Source of the DNA: Acidobacteriota bacterium
GTDB taxonomy: Bacteria; Acidobacteriota; Blastocatellia; Pyrinomonadales; Pyrinomonadaceae
Direction: 5' to 3'
NCBI GenBank assembly: GCA_016715115.1
Contig: JADKBM010000013.1
Span: forward strand, 124,001 to 188,000
DNA length: 64,000 bases
The position numbers were made by a program, and so were the translations under genes. Below are positions 35,617 through 44,420 of this stretch, piece by piece. Below the pieces are notes generated by a model. The model ran no database searches and had not been told where the DNA came from. It saw only the letters and a program-made list of their open reading frames with translations. The stretch's first letter is position 1. Each line of letters begins with the position of its first letter.

Positions 35617-36167
35617 AACCCGAAAAGAAGAAGACCGGTGCGGAACAACCCGAAGACGGAAACATCGACAAGATCAGAGATATTCTGTTCGGATCGCAGT
35701 CGCGCGATTTTGAACGGCGTTTTGCGCGAATGGAAGAGCGCCTTTCAAAGGAGATCTCGGATATGCGCGATGAAACAAGGAAAAAACTCGATGCTCTCGA
35801 AGACTATATGAAGAGCGAGGTCAAGTCACTGACCGACCGGCTCGCATCGGAACAGAATTCGCGGACCGACGCCGTAAAGGTCCTTTCGGACGGGCTTCGG
35901 GATATGTCGCACAACCTCGACAAAAAGGTCACGACGATCAACGAACAGGCTGCCAAATCGGAAAGCGACCTGCGCCAGCAACTTCTGACGCAATCAAAGA
36001 ATCTTTCGGAGGACATTCAGAAGCGCCATAGCGAAATGCTTGCGACACTCGACCGCGAGTCGTCCGAGATTCGCGACGACAAGGCCGACCGCACGGCGCT
36101 CGCGGAATTGTTCACCGAGATGGCAATGCGCCTGACGAACGATTTCAGTCTCCCGGAGACCGACTAA
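35613..36167 (+). CDS. Coiled-coil protein co-encoded with the hybrid kinase
   Basis: 184 aa, starting in the kinase stop (ATGA overlap). The whole central part is a heptad-repeating charged coiled coil (ARMEERLSKEISDMRDETRK, then repeated pattern to about residue 160), preceded by a short acidic N-terminus with GNIDKIRDILFGSQSRDFERR. There is no signal peptide or membrane helix. The start FGSQSRDFERRFARME recurs in proteins near bacterial Ras-like GTPases, and here the GTPase gene lies 1.8 kb downstream. It may be a scaffold or effector between kinase, OmpA protein and GTPase. The function is not known. Confidence 0.75.
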   Translation: MKPEKKKTGAEQPEDGNIDKIRDILFGSQSRDFERRFARMEERLSKEISDMRDETRKKLDALEDYMKSEVKSLTDRLASEQNSRTDAVKVLSDGLRDMSHNLDKKVTTINEQAAKSESDLRQQLLTQSKNLSEDIQKRHSEMLATLDRESSEIRDDKADRTALAELFTEMAMRLTNDFSLPETD

Positions 36168-36169
36168 TT

Positions 36170-36274
36170 CGATTTGGGATTTGGGATCTGTGATTGCGGA
36201 TTTGAGGATTCAGAAAGACATCTCTGCACCTCGAACGCAAAATCCCAAATCCCAAATCCCAAATCCCAAATCCG
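36170..36274. repeat. Palindromic ATTTGGG repeat between signalling genes
   Basis: GATTTGGGATTTGGGATCTG opens the element and AAATCCCAAATCCCAAATCC closes it 50 bp later in inverted orientation. The OmpA-type gene begins directly after the last unit. It could form a stem between the coiled-coil and OmpA genes and lower readthrough, or act as a processing site. Confidence 0.9.
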
Positions 36275-37951
36275 ATGCTTCCAACCATCGACAACCCCAA
36301 TGATGTTCCCGAAACGTCCGAGTTGTCTTCGGAAGTTGGAAATCCGGAAACCGGGCTCGCTGAGCTTCGAAGAATACTCGTTCAGTCCGAAAGCGTCAGC
36401 GAAGTGTTGCCGTCGGCGCTCAGAAAGAGCGCGCGGCGCGATCGCAAACTCACCGAAGCGACGCTTCCGATAGTCGAGGAGAACATCAAGGTTTCGGCGA
36501 AGCGGAATCCGCGAATCCTTGCCGAGGCGATCTTTCCGATCATCGGTCCGGCGGTCCGCAAGGCGATCGCCGAAGCGCTGAGCCAAATGGTTCAGTCGCT
36601 CAATCAAACGCTTGAGCACAGTTTTTCGCCGCAAGGGATGAAATGGCGGCTTGAAGCGATGCGAACCGGCAAGCCGTTCGGCGAGGTCGTGATGCTCAAT
36701 ACGCTTTTGTACCGCGTCGAGCAGGTCTTCCTGATCCACAAAGACACAGGAATTTTGCTGCAGCACGTTTCTATCGACCCGACGGCGACCGAAGACGGCG
36801 ATATGGTTTCGGCGATGCTGACGGCGATCCAGGATTTCGTTCACGATTCGTTCAAAGCGCAGGAGGACGCAACGCTCGACGCTCTCAAGGTTCGGGATCT
36901 TTCGGTTTGGATCGAATACGGTCCGGACGCGATACTCGCGGCGGTCATACGCGGCAACGCGCCGCTGACGCTTCGTGAAACGCTGCTCGAAACGATCGAA
37001 GAGGTTCAGTTCGAGTTCGACGGTGAATTTCACGATTTCAAAGGCGACGCCGCCGAGTTCGAACGCTCGCGCCCGATCCTCGAACGCTGTTTGCGGTTTC
37101 AGCTGGGAACTGCGGAAATTGAAACGAAAGGAGTTTTCACGCCGTTCAACGCGCTCGCCGGGCTCTTGCTGCTGGTCGTTTTGGTCGTCGGGTTCTTCTG
37201 GGTTCGCGATTCCTGGCGTTGGTCGGGATTCGTGTCGCGTTTGAAGACCGAGCCGGGATTTGTCGTCGCCGAAGCGGAACGCGGATTTTTCACCCATTCG
37301 ATCTCCGGATTGCGCGACGAGTTAGCAGCCGACCCGGACGCGATCCGCGCCGAATTCAAACTGGATGCCGACGATGTCGAGCAAAACTGGAAACCATTCC
37401 AGGACGTGTCGCCGGCGTACGTCATCGAGCGAGCGCGCCGCTTGCTTGTGCCGCCGGCAGGCGTTACGCTCACGTATGAGAACGGCATCGTCTACGCCGA
37501 CGGCGACGCGCCGCGACAGTGGTTCGTCGATTCGCGCAAGATCGCGCCGGCGTTGAACGGGGTCAAGTCCTTTCAGGTCGGATTCGATTCGTTGAAGAGG
37601 ACGATCGAATCCGAAAAAATAAGGTTTGCGTGCGGCACGACGAACTTCCTTGACCGTGACGCACAGATCGTCGCCTCGCTGACTGCGGATTTTGAAGATC
37701 TTTCCCGCGTGTCCAAGGTGTCCGGGCGCGGATTTCGGGTCGAGATACAGGGCGTTGCCGATCCGAGCGGAACGGACGAGATCAACGCCGAGATCAGCCA
37801 GGCGCGGGCCGATAAGATCTTGGCGGAGCTGTTTTCGCGCTCTGAGATACTAAAGTCGGCCGGATCCGGTTTCAAGGCTGTTGGTGCCGGCGCGAGCGGT
37901 GATGCCGGCGAATGCGGCGTGCGGTTCAAGGTCTTTTTGGAAGAAAAATGA
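36275..37951 (+). CDS. OmpA-C-terminal-domain inner membrane protein
   Basis: 558 aa. The N-terminal cytoplasmic part (1-285) is helical and acidic, with no signal peptide. One transmembrane helix lies near 289-310 (ALAGLLLLVVLVVGFFWV), placing the C-terminal half in the periplasm. Residues about 445-558 are an OmpA/MotB-like peptidoglycan-binding domain (FRVEIQGVADPSGTDEINAE, ISQARADKILAEL), and residues 365-430 are likely a BON-like or linker region. The architecture (cytoplasmic sensor, membrane helix, peptidoglycan binder) is like that of MotB/Pal-linked anchors. The stop overlaps the GTPase start, so the GTPase probably acts on its cytoplasmic half. Confidence 0.82.
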   Translation: MLPTIDNPNDVPETSELSSEVGNPETGLAELRRILVQSESVSEVLPSALRKSARRDRKLTEATLPIVEENIKVSAKRNPRILAEAIFPIIGPAVRKAIAEALSQMVQSLNQTLEHSFSPQGMKWRLEAMRTGKPFGEVVMLNTLLYRVEQVFLIHKDTGILLQHVSIDPTATEDGDMVSAMLTAIQDFVHDSFKAQEDATLDALKVRDLSVWIEYGPDAILAAVIRGNAPLTLRETLLETIEEVQFEFDGEFHDFKGDAAEFERSRPILERCLRFQLGTAEIETKGVFTPFNALAGLLLLVVLVVGFFWVRDSWRWSGFVSRLKTEPGFVVAEAERGFFTHSISGLRDELAADPDAIRAEFKLDADDVEQNWKPFQDVSPAYVIERARRLLVPPAGVTLTYENGIVYADGDAPRQWFVDSRKIAPALNGVKSFQVGFDSLKRTIESEKIRFACGTTNFLDRDAQIVASLTADFEDLSRVSKVSGRGFRVEIQGVADPSGTDEINAEISQARADKILAELFSRSEILKSAGSGFKAVGAGASGDAGECGVRFKVFLEEK

Positions 37952-38454
37952 TCCAGAAAAAGATATGTATGCTCGGCGCGACGGGCGTCGGAAAAACGAG
38001 TCTTGTGCGGCGCTTCGTGCAGAGCATTTACTCGGAAAAATATCATTCGACGATCGGTGTCAAGATCGACAAGAAGTCGGTTACCGTGGGAGATGACGGC
38101 GTCAACCTGCTGCTTTGGGATCTGCAGGGCGAAGACGCCGAGTTCAAGATCCGACCGTCGTTCCTGCGCGGCGCGTCCGGCTATTTCATCGTCGTCGATC
38201 TGACGCGTCACGAAACCTTCGTCACCGCATTTTCGATCCAGCAGATGGTCGAACGCGAAGTCGGGCCGTTGCCGTTCATCGTGCTCTTCAACAAGAACGA
38301 CCTCACCGAACAATTCGACATTCTTCCGACCGAACTCGAACAGATGATGAACTATGGTTGGAAAATGTTCCGGACCAGCGCCAAATCCGGCGAGCGTGTC
38401 GAAGAAGCCTTTCAAAAACTTGCCGAAAGAATGCTTGCCGCCGACAACGGCTAA
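37948..38454 (+). CDS. Ras-like small GTPase
   Basis: 168 aa from the ATG at 37948, overlapping the OmpA gene stop (ATGA). G1 is GATGVGKTS (10-18), G2 Thr35 in STIGVKI, G3 DLQG (58-61), G4 NKND (115-118) and G5 TSAKSG (143-148). The residue after G3 is Glu62 instead of the Ras-type Gln61, which may lower intrinsic GTPase activity. No C-terminal lipidation motif is seen. It belongs among the bacterial Ras superfamily GTPases, near the MglA/Rup groups. With the OmpA-type protein it resembles polarity or surface-sensing modules. Confidence 0.92.
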   Translation: MIQKKICMLGATGVGKTSLVRRFVQSIYSEKYHSTIGVKIDKKSVTVGDDGVNLLLWDLQGEDAEFKIRPSFLRGASGYFIVVDLTRHETFVTAFSIQQMVEREVGPLPFIVLFNKNDLTEQFDILPTELEQMMNYGWKMFRTSAKSGERVEEAFQKLAERMLAADNG

Positions 38455-38613
38455 GTTTCAATCAGTGACGGAAAGAAAATACCGATCGATGTTCCGATTT
38501 CGGGAATAATCTCGTTTCTCGAAGTGACACGGGCTGTTTCGTTTTGTACCCGGCCAATTGCCTGAGGTCGATGAGATACGGTGTCGCAGAAGACAGTTTT
38601 TGGAGGAATGATG

Positions 38614-39036
38614 ATGAACGAGTTTTCAAATAGCATAACGAAGAGGATCGTCGGCTCGGTATTGGCCTTTCTTTTATTGGCGACCGTATTCGTCGCGGCT
38701 CCGGTAGAATCGTCGGCGAAGTCGTTTAGTTCGGGCACGAGCCGCCGCGCTGACAAACGGCTGAGTTCCAAAGAGACAAAAATGTTCGTCAAGAACATGC
38801 AGGTCGAAATGGATATCGTGATCTATCCGATCATGAGCTTTGAAAAGACCCGGTCGCAACGCAAGGAGGTTATTAAACGCTTCGGCGCTCGCGGATCGAT
38901 GAAACGCAAAACACGGAAGGCGATCGCCGAAATGTTCAATGCAGATGTAATGTCAGTGTTTACCGATCGGGAGATCAGCGATCAGATCGTCGCCGCCGTC
39001 AATCGACTGGTTGAACGCGAAGAAGCGCGAAAGTAG
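38614..39036 (+). CDS. Small basic secreted protein of unknown function
   Basis: 140 aa from the ATG at 38614 (GGAGG 7 bp upstream; ATGs at 38608 and 38611 are in the same frame). A signal peptide with core VGSVLAFLLLATVFVAAP ends near ESSAKS. The mature part is rich in Lys, Arg and Ser, with IKRFGARGSMKRKTRKAIAEMF. No domain recognised. It is the first gene of the secreted toxin-like set, 45 bp before the astacin-like protease, and could be an accessory or immunity-type protein. That is inference from position only. Confidence 0.7.
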   Translation: MNEFSNSITKRIVGSVLAFLLLATVFVAAPVESSAKSFSSGTSRRADKRLSSKETKMFVKNMQVEMDIVIYPIMSFEKTRSQRKEVIKRFGARGSMKRKTRKAIAEMFNADVMSVFTDREISDQIVAAVNRLVEREEARK

Positions 39037-39081
39037 GACAACGGACGAGTGTCCCGCCGTCAAGTGAAAAGGAGATCGATC

Positions 39082-40347
39082 ATGCTTGCAAGAATCATTG
39101 TCGCCATTTGTTTTATCTGTCTTTCGAGCCCGGTATTGGCACAGACCAACGGCGTCGAGCCGTGCCTGTCGGACTTTCTGAAAGAGGAGCCCAAGCGCCC
39201 CGAAGGCGTCAAGGGAGCCGTTTTTCAGCGCTCGAAGAAATGGCTTCCGGGTCAAACGCTTCGTGTCCGCTTTCTCGACGGACCCGCCGTCTGGAAGGCG
39301 AAGATCGTTCAGTATTCCCAGATCTGGGAACAGTACGCCAATCTCGATTTCGTGTTTGTCGATTCGGGCCCGGCCGAGATCCGCATCAGTTTTGCTTTCC
39401 AGCCCGGCGCCGCCTGGTCGTTTTTCGGTCGCGATTCCGAGAGGATATCGATGGTTAAGGTGGGGAACGAGTACCGGTCGGCACCTGGAACCGACGGACC
39501 TTCGATGAACTATGGAACCTTCAATGCCAACACCCCGGAAGCGGAATTCAAGCGCAAGGCGCTGCACGAATTCGGGCACGCGATCGGACTGCACCACGAA
39601 CATCAGAACGGCAACGGCGACATCATTTATGACGAAGAAAAGGTCTTCGAATACTATTTTCGGACGAGCGGCTGGGATCCGGATCGGGTCCGATCGCAGG
39701 TTCTCAAACGTTATGGTCCCGGGACTGACATCACCAACGGCGATTATGACCGGCTGTCGATAATGCACTATCCGGTCGATCCTGCACTGACGAAGAACAA
39801 TCGCGGCGTAGCGTGGAACTCGGAACTTTCAGAGGGCGACAAAGCCGTTGTCGCGACCCTCTACCCATTCAACGGCAACCGGCCGCTGCCGACGAACACC
39901 GGAAAAGTCGATCCGAAGCCGCAGCCGACGGGACTGCTGCCGGAAGTTCTGATCAAAAACCTGGAAATCGATTTCGAGGCTACCGACAAAACGGAGGAAA
40001 TTGACGGAATGGGTTTCATCCTTGATTTTGACGTCAACAACGCTCTGAAACAGGAACTGACGATCGCCATCTATTTCTACGAAGCCGACGGCGCGGCGTT
40101 GGTCGACACGAACAAGCAGTTTTTCTCGGCAAACGGCAAGGTTGCGGTGTTTTCCAAGTTCACTCCGCAATATCAACGGGCGGCGTTCAAGCAGTTCAAG
40201 GTCTTTATGCCCTATGACGAACTTGAGCTTGAATGCGGCGAGCACGACCTGAAGTACTCGATCGGCGTCTGGAAAGGGGCGACGCGCGTCATTTCGACCG
40301 GTTACGAGTACTTCTCTTTCTACTCGCCTTGCGAGGACGAGCAATAG
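39082..40347 (+). CDS. Astacin-like zinc metalloprotease, secreted
   Basis: 421 aa from the ATG at 39082 (AAGGAG upstream). A signal peptide (LARIIVAICFICLSSPVLAQ) precedes a metzincin domain: HEFGHAIGLHHE gives zinc ligands His162, His166 and His172, with Glu163 the base. The Met-turn is SIMHYPVD, about residues 230-237. A C-terminal beta-sandwich (about 280-421) resembles adhesion/binding modules. Astacins are synthesised as zymogens, and an N-terminal Cys (VEPCLSDF) could serve as a latency switch. It is co-oriented with a lethal-factor-like peptidase and a CDC gene. It could mature these or degrade host matrix. Confidence 0.87.
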   Translation: MLARIIVAICFICLSSPVLAQTNGVEPCLSDFLKEEPKRPEGVKGAVFQRSKKWLPGQTLRVRFLDGPAVWKAKIVQYSQIWEQYANLDFVFVDSGPAEIRISFAFQPGAAWSFFGRDSERISMVKVGNEYRSAPGTDGPSMNYGTFNANTPEAEFKRKALHEFGHAIGLHHEHQNGNGDIIYDEEKVFEYYFRTSGWDPDRVRSQVLKRYGPGTDITNGDYDRLSIMHYPVDPALTKNNRGVAWNSELSEGDKAVVATLYPFNGNRPLPTNTGKVDPKPQPTGLLPEVLIKNLEIDFEATDKTEEIDGMGFILDFDVNNALKQELTIAIYFYEADGAALVDTNKQFFSANGKVAVFSKFTPQYQRAAFKQFKVFMPYDELELECGEHDLKYSIGVWKGATRVISTGYEYFSFYSPCEDEQ

Positions 40348-40520
40348 CAGGCAGAATCGGGCGCGCGGCGTCCGATTCGATCAATTCCCTTAAGAACAAT
40401 CAGCGGTGAGTGACCCTGTTCGGTCGAGATTCTCGTTTGAACAGGCAGGGACGAGCTTTGAGTTTTTTCGGGGTTCGAAGCGGCGCAGGACGGAAGTTAG
40501 CAGAAAAGGAGAAGCTAAAT

Positions 40521-41852
40521 ATGAGAAGGGTCAGAACTACAAAAATGGAATGGAGCGGCATCGGATCCGGAATGAAATCCTTGGTCACGGTGTGTGTGAT
40601 GCTCGGGCTCGCGGCAGCCGTTGCGATGTTCGGTACGTCGGCGAAACGGGTGAATGCGGCAAGCGAGAACGTCGCCGCCAAACCGGCACCGACGCCATTG
40701 AATGCCGATGCCGCCGCGGCCCTGCTCGAACAGCTTAAAGAGAGTCTCACCGACGCCGTCGAGAGCGAGGACGACGTGGCCGCGATCCAGGAGAAATGGG
40801 ATCGCCGAATTCTGACGGGAAAGTCCCGCAAACAGATCCTCGATATGCTTTTCGCCGATCTGAAAACGGTCGTCACCGACAAGGAAGCGCAGGATTCGAT
40901 CTGGGAGACCTGGCAAAGCATCGGCGCGGACGAGGAATCGACGGAACCGACGGAACCGACTCAGCCAACGGAACCAACAATGCCAACCGAACCAACCGTC
41001 CCGCGTGAACCGGTTGCGGATATGCCGCTGGTCGGAGCGAGATCTGCGTTTTGGAGATCGCCGGAGGTTGGTATAACGAACGATCAAAAACTCCGGAGAG
41101 TTGAGCTTATGCAAAAGGAGTTCAAGGACTACATTGGGCAAACAAGGCAGTTCATACCCGAGAACGGGAATTACAAGGGGGTGCCCTTCGTTCTTCGAAA
41201 AGACGCTGACGATCCGGATATGGAACTCAAGGTCAATGCGGTCAAACGCGGGGTCGCAATCGTTGTCGATAAAGGATTAACGCTCCCCTCGAACTTGACC
41301 ATCTATCTGGTCAAAGATTCCGACCGGTTCAAAAATCCCTTGTGTTTCAATCAGGCAACGGGACGATCGGTCCGTCCCGTTGGAATGGACTGTCAAGAGG
41401 TGATGACCATTGCGTACCAACGCGGAATAAACTGGGCGCCCATCGCCGACATTATTTTGCGGAAGATAACACCGACGAAGCCGGCGGCGCTTTCTGATTC
41501 CGGTTTGATGGGGCTTCCGAAACCTTCGATCACGATTATTCACGAAATAGGCCATATCCTGCACGAACGGCACGCGGGTGAATTTTTCTTCACGCTGGGT
41601 CCGTTTCGAAATACCGAATGGACCGCCGAGGTAAATCGTCGGGGAGCTGCGGATGAGGCGATTGCAGCCCAGGTCTCCGAATACGCGAAGAGAAACAAAA
41701 AGGAATTCGTTGCGGAGGTTTTTACCGGCGCGGTGCTCGGCAAGACATTTAGCGCGGAGGTTTGGGAAGTTTACAGACGTTACCGCGGGCCGAGCATTCC
41801 CAGGGTGCTGGGTTCGATCACGTACCAAAGACCCAGTGGCGCGAATCAATAA
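40521..41852 (+). CDS. Secreted lethal-factor-like zinc peptidase with shared N-terminal domain
   Basis: 443 aa from the ATG at 40521 (AAAAGGAG upstream). A signal segment (SLVTVCVMLGLAAAVAMFG) is followed at about 60-135 by an alpha-helical domain (LNADAAAALLEQLKESL ... MLFADLKTVVTDKEAQ), then a TEPTEPTQPTEPT linker. The peptidase has HEIGHILHERH (His341, Glu342, His345) and, 50 residues on, KEFVAEVFTG with Glu395/Glu399. The spacing and sequence of the HExxH and E(F/V)xAE motifs match anthrax lethal factor and its relatives. The N-terminal domain and linker recur in the CDC encoded 233 bp downstream. The cleavage target is unknown. Confidence 0.82.
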   Translation: MRRVRTTKMEWSGIGSGMKSLVTVCVMLGLAAAVAMFGTSAKRVNAASENVAAKPAPTPLNADAAAALLEQLKESLTDAVESEDDVAAIQEKWDRRILTGKSRKQILDMLFADLKTVVTDKEAQDSIWETWQSIGADEESTEPTEPTQPTEPTMPTEPTVPREPVADMPLVGARSAFWRSPEVGITNDQKLRRVELMQKEFKDYIGQTRQFIPENGNYKGVPFVLRKDADDPDMELKVNAVKRGVAIVVDKGLTLPSNLTIYLVKDSDRFKNPLCFNQATGRSVRPVGMDCQEVMTIAYQRGINWAPIADIILRKITPTKPAALSDSGLMGLPKPSITIIHEIGHILHERHAGEFFFTLGPFRNTEWTAEVNRRGAADEAIAAQVSEYAKRNKKEFVAEVFTGAVLGKTFSAEVWEVYRRYRGPSIPRVLGSITYQRPSGANQ

Positions 41853-42085
41853 ATTCGTACTACCCGTTGATCGGACGAGCCGGATATCTTACCAAAGCAA
41901 GCCGGTCTCGTTTGGCAGCGTAAGCGCGAATTCATCAACCGTGTTCTCGGCTCGACGACGTTGGGTTCCAGCTTTAGCAACGATTGTCAGTAGACACGGA
42001 TACGTCGAAATGACATTGAAATAGCTGGCGGTTCCGGAGACGCCCGGCCCAGCTTGAATGGTTCGATCAGAAAAGGAGAAGGAAA

Positions 42086-44107
42086 ATGAAAAAAGAAAGG
42101 AAGACCAATTTGGGCAATTTCCACGTGCGCAAGGGATTTGCGAAAAACGCAGTCCTGGCAGTTGTTACGTTGAGTTCGCTGATCGTCGGAATGGCAGCCG
42201 CACCGATCACGCAGATGGGATTTGCGACGGAAGAAATTACCGGCAAATCAATTCGAAACGACGATAAACCGTTGAACGCAGCCGATGCGGCGGCATTCGT
42301 TCAGCAGTTGATCGACGAGACCGAGAACGTGCTCGACGATTCGCAGGATCTCGACGGCGTTGAGGATCTGAAAGGAAAGATCTCGACAGCGTTCAAGCAA
42401 CGCGGCGCGATGACGGGCAAGACCAAAAAGCAGATCGTCGATCTGTTTATGGCCGACGTCAAAGCCGCGATCGAAGACGAAGCCGTTCAGGGAACGATCT
42501 CCGAAGCGCTCACCGCGGCGATGAACGCCGACGGTGAATCGACGGGAACAACGGAGCCGACCGAGCCGACCGAACCGACGACTCCGACCAAAACGACGGA
42601 GCCGACCATGCCGACGACGCCCGATCGTCCGAACACGAACGCTTCGCTCCGTCAGTACATCCGCAGTCTGCAGTACGACGCGCGCAAATTGCTCGCGGTC
42701 CAGGGAGACGGCGGCACGCTCATCGTCGACAAGGAAAAGGGCAAAAAGAACGAACGCAAACCGGGCAACGCAAAGATCATACGTTGTGTGCGAACGGAGC
42801 GGTCATTGAGCAAGAACTTCGAAGACGTCGCCATTCTGCAGCCGACCCAGGGTGTGATCTATCCCGGCGCGCTGGTCTATGCCGACCAGGAATTGGTCGA
42901 CGGGAAACCGCGTCCGTTAACGGGCTTGCCGCGTGCGCCGATCGACCTGCGTCTCGATCTTCCGGGATTGCAGGACGAGGGCAGTTTTGTCATTGCAAAC
43001 CCAACCGACGGCAAGGTTCAGAGCGCAGTCAACAAGGCGTTGAATTTCTGGAACAACTCGACGAGCTTCAAGGACGGCTACATCAACCCGTCGCGTTCAA
43101 ACTATAACTCGACCATCGCCTACAGCAGCGAGCAATTGGCGATGAGCCTGGGATTCAACGTGAAATGGGCGTCAGGCGACGCATCCGCACAGTTCAAGTA
43201 TTCGTCGAGCAGTGAAAAGAATGTCGTTGTCGCGGTTTACAGGCAGGTTTTCTACACGGTCACGTTCGACGCGCCGAATCTGCCGGAACAGTTCTTCGAT
43301 TCAAGCGTTACGGCCGAAGAAGCCAAGGATGCCTTCAACTCCGAGAACCCGTCGGCGCCCGCTTACGTGAGCAGCGTCAACTATGGCCGGATCATCATGC
43401 TCAGAATGGAAACCGATAAATCGACTTCGGCGATGGAAGCTCAAGCGGCTTTCAACTACGCCGCGGGAGTGGTCACCGTCGGTGCGACCGCCGAGGCGAA
43501 TTACAATAAGATCATCAGCAATTCCTCGATCACCGTCGTGACGATGGGCGGCAACGCGGAGGTCGCCTCCGAAGCGGTTTCGGCGAGGGGCGCAGCGGAT
43601 CTTCAGAGGATCATCAAGGGCAAGAATGCCGTCTATTCCAAGAACAATCCGGGCGTGCCGATTGCGTACACCGTCAAATTCCTGAAGGACAACACGGTCG
43701 CCAAGATGGGTTCGACGACCGATTTCGTAACCGAAGACTGTAAGGAACTCGACAACCTTTGGGTCAAGATCAATCATTCGGGTGCATATATTGCTCATTT
43801 CTACGCAAATTGGGACCAGCCGGATCCGAACAATCCGGAACAGATGATTCCGATGTCGCGCAAGGAAGAGGGTAAAACCAGTGGTTACCAGATCAAGTTC
43901 GATTTTCCGGGAGATGCGGAAAACATCCGCCTGAAGTTGGAAAACGACACCGGCCTCGTCTGGCAGCCCAGACGAGAGATACTGAACCGCATCTTGACCC
44001 CGAAAGAGCTGAACAGTTGCTTTACGGTTCACGGGACAACCTTGGGTTCGGGCGTGGATATCAAGAGCAGTGATCCCAAAATCAACCCCTCTGGGGGCTG
44101 TCCGTAA
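42086..44107 (+). CDS. Cholesterol-dependent cytolysin (thiol-activated cytolysin) family pore-forming protein
   Basis: 673 aa with GGAGAAGGAAA before the ATG. A signal region (AKNAVLAVVTLSSLIVGMAAA) leads to residues about 62-150, homologous to the N-terminal domain of the neighbouring peptidase, then a TEPTEPTEPTTPT linker. From about 215 on it follows CDC order: RLDLPGLQDEGSFVIANPT, INPSRSNYNSTIAYSSEQL, EKNVVVAVYRQVFYTVTFDAP, YVSSVNYGRIIMLRMET, SSITVVTMGGNAE, NNPGVPIAYTVKFLKDN, HSGAYIAHFYANWDQ and domain 4. The undecapeptide is NDTGLVWQPRR (620-630): Thr, Gly, Leu, one Trp and the last Arg kept, Cys and two Trp lost. The Thr-Leu cholesterol pair is present (HGTTLGSG, about 652-653). Terminator at 44202. 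Confidence 0.88.
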   Translation: MKKERKTNLGNFHVRKGFAKNAVLAVVTLSSLIVGMAAAPITQMGFATEEITGKSIRNDDKPLNAADAAAFVQQLIDETENVLDDSQDLDGVEDLKGKISTAFKQRGAMTGKTKKQIVDLFMADVKAAIEDEAVQGTISEALTAAMNADGESTGTTEPTEPTEPTTPTKTTEPTMPTTPDRPNTNASLRQYIRSLQYDARKLLAVQGDGGTLIVDKEKGKKNERKPGNAKIIRCVRTERSLSKNFEDVAILQPTQGVIYPGALVYADQELVDGKPRPLTGLPRAPIDLRLDLPGLQDEGSFVIANPTDGKVQSAVNKALNFWNNSTSFKDGYINPSRSNYNSTIAYSSEQLAMSLGFNVKWASGDASAQFKYSSSSEKNVVVAVYRQVFYTVTFDAPNLPEQFFDSSVTAEEAKDAFNSENPSAPAYVSSVNYGRIIMLRMETDKSTSAMEAQAAFNYAAGVVTVGATAEANYNKIISNSSITVVTMGGNAEVASEAVSARGAADLQRIIKGKNAVYSKNNPGVPIAYTVKFLKDNTVAKMGSTTDFVTEDCKELDNLWVKINHSGAYIAHFYANWDQPDPNNPEQMIPMSRKEEGKTSGYQIKFDFPGDAENIRLKLENDTGLVWQPRREILNRILTPKELNSCFTVHGTTLGSGVDIKSSDPKINPSGGCP

Positions 44108-44201
44108 TCGTCTGAGGAGCTGCGATCAGGAAGGTGGACGAGGATTGAAGATCGTCCGCTCATAGATGGCAGCCTCTTCAGTTTGCTACCCCCGTTTCCG
44201 C

Positions 44202-44234
44202 GGGCCGGCGAAGTTTTCGCCGGCCCGCCTTTTT
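44202..44234 (+). terminator. Intrinsic terminator after the cytolysin gene
   Basis: GGGCCGGCGAA pairs perfectly with TTCGCCGGCCC around GTT (44202-44227), followed by GCCTTTTTT. It closes the secreted protein set. Confidence 0.92.
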
Positions 44235-44288
44235 TGTTCGTCGAAGTTTGCCGAACCTCGGGTGATTTAATAAACTGAAAGGGCTTTG

Positions 44289-44364
<76 letters not shown>

Positions 44365-44420
44365 ACGAATTTGGGGATTCGGATTCGCTTTCTGCTCTGG
44401 TTTCGCAATCTCCTTGGCGG

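Noticed and set aside
36275..37951. Outer-membrane beta-barrel for the OmpA-type gene
   Set aside because: No signal peptide or barrel; a single helix in the middle indicates an inner-membrane anchored protein.
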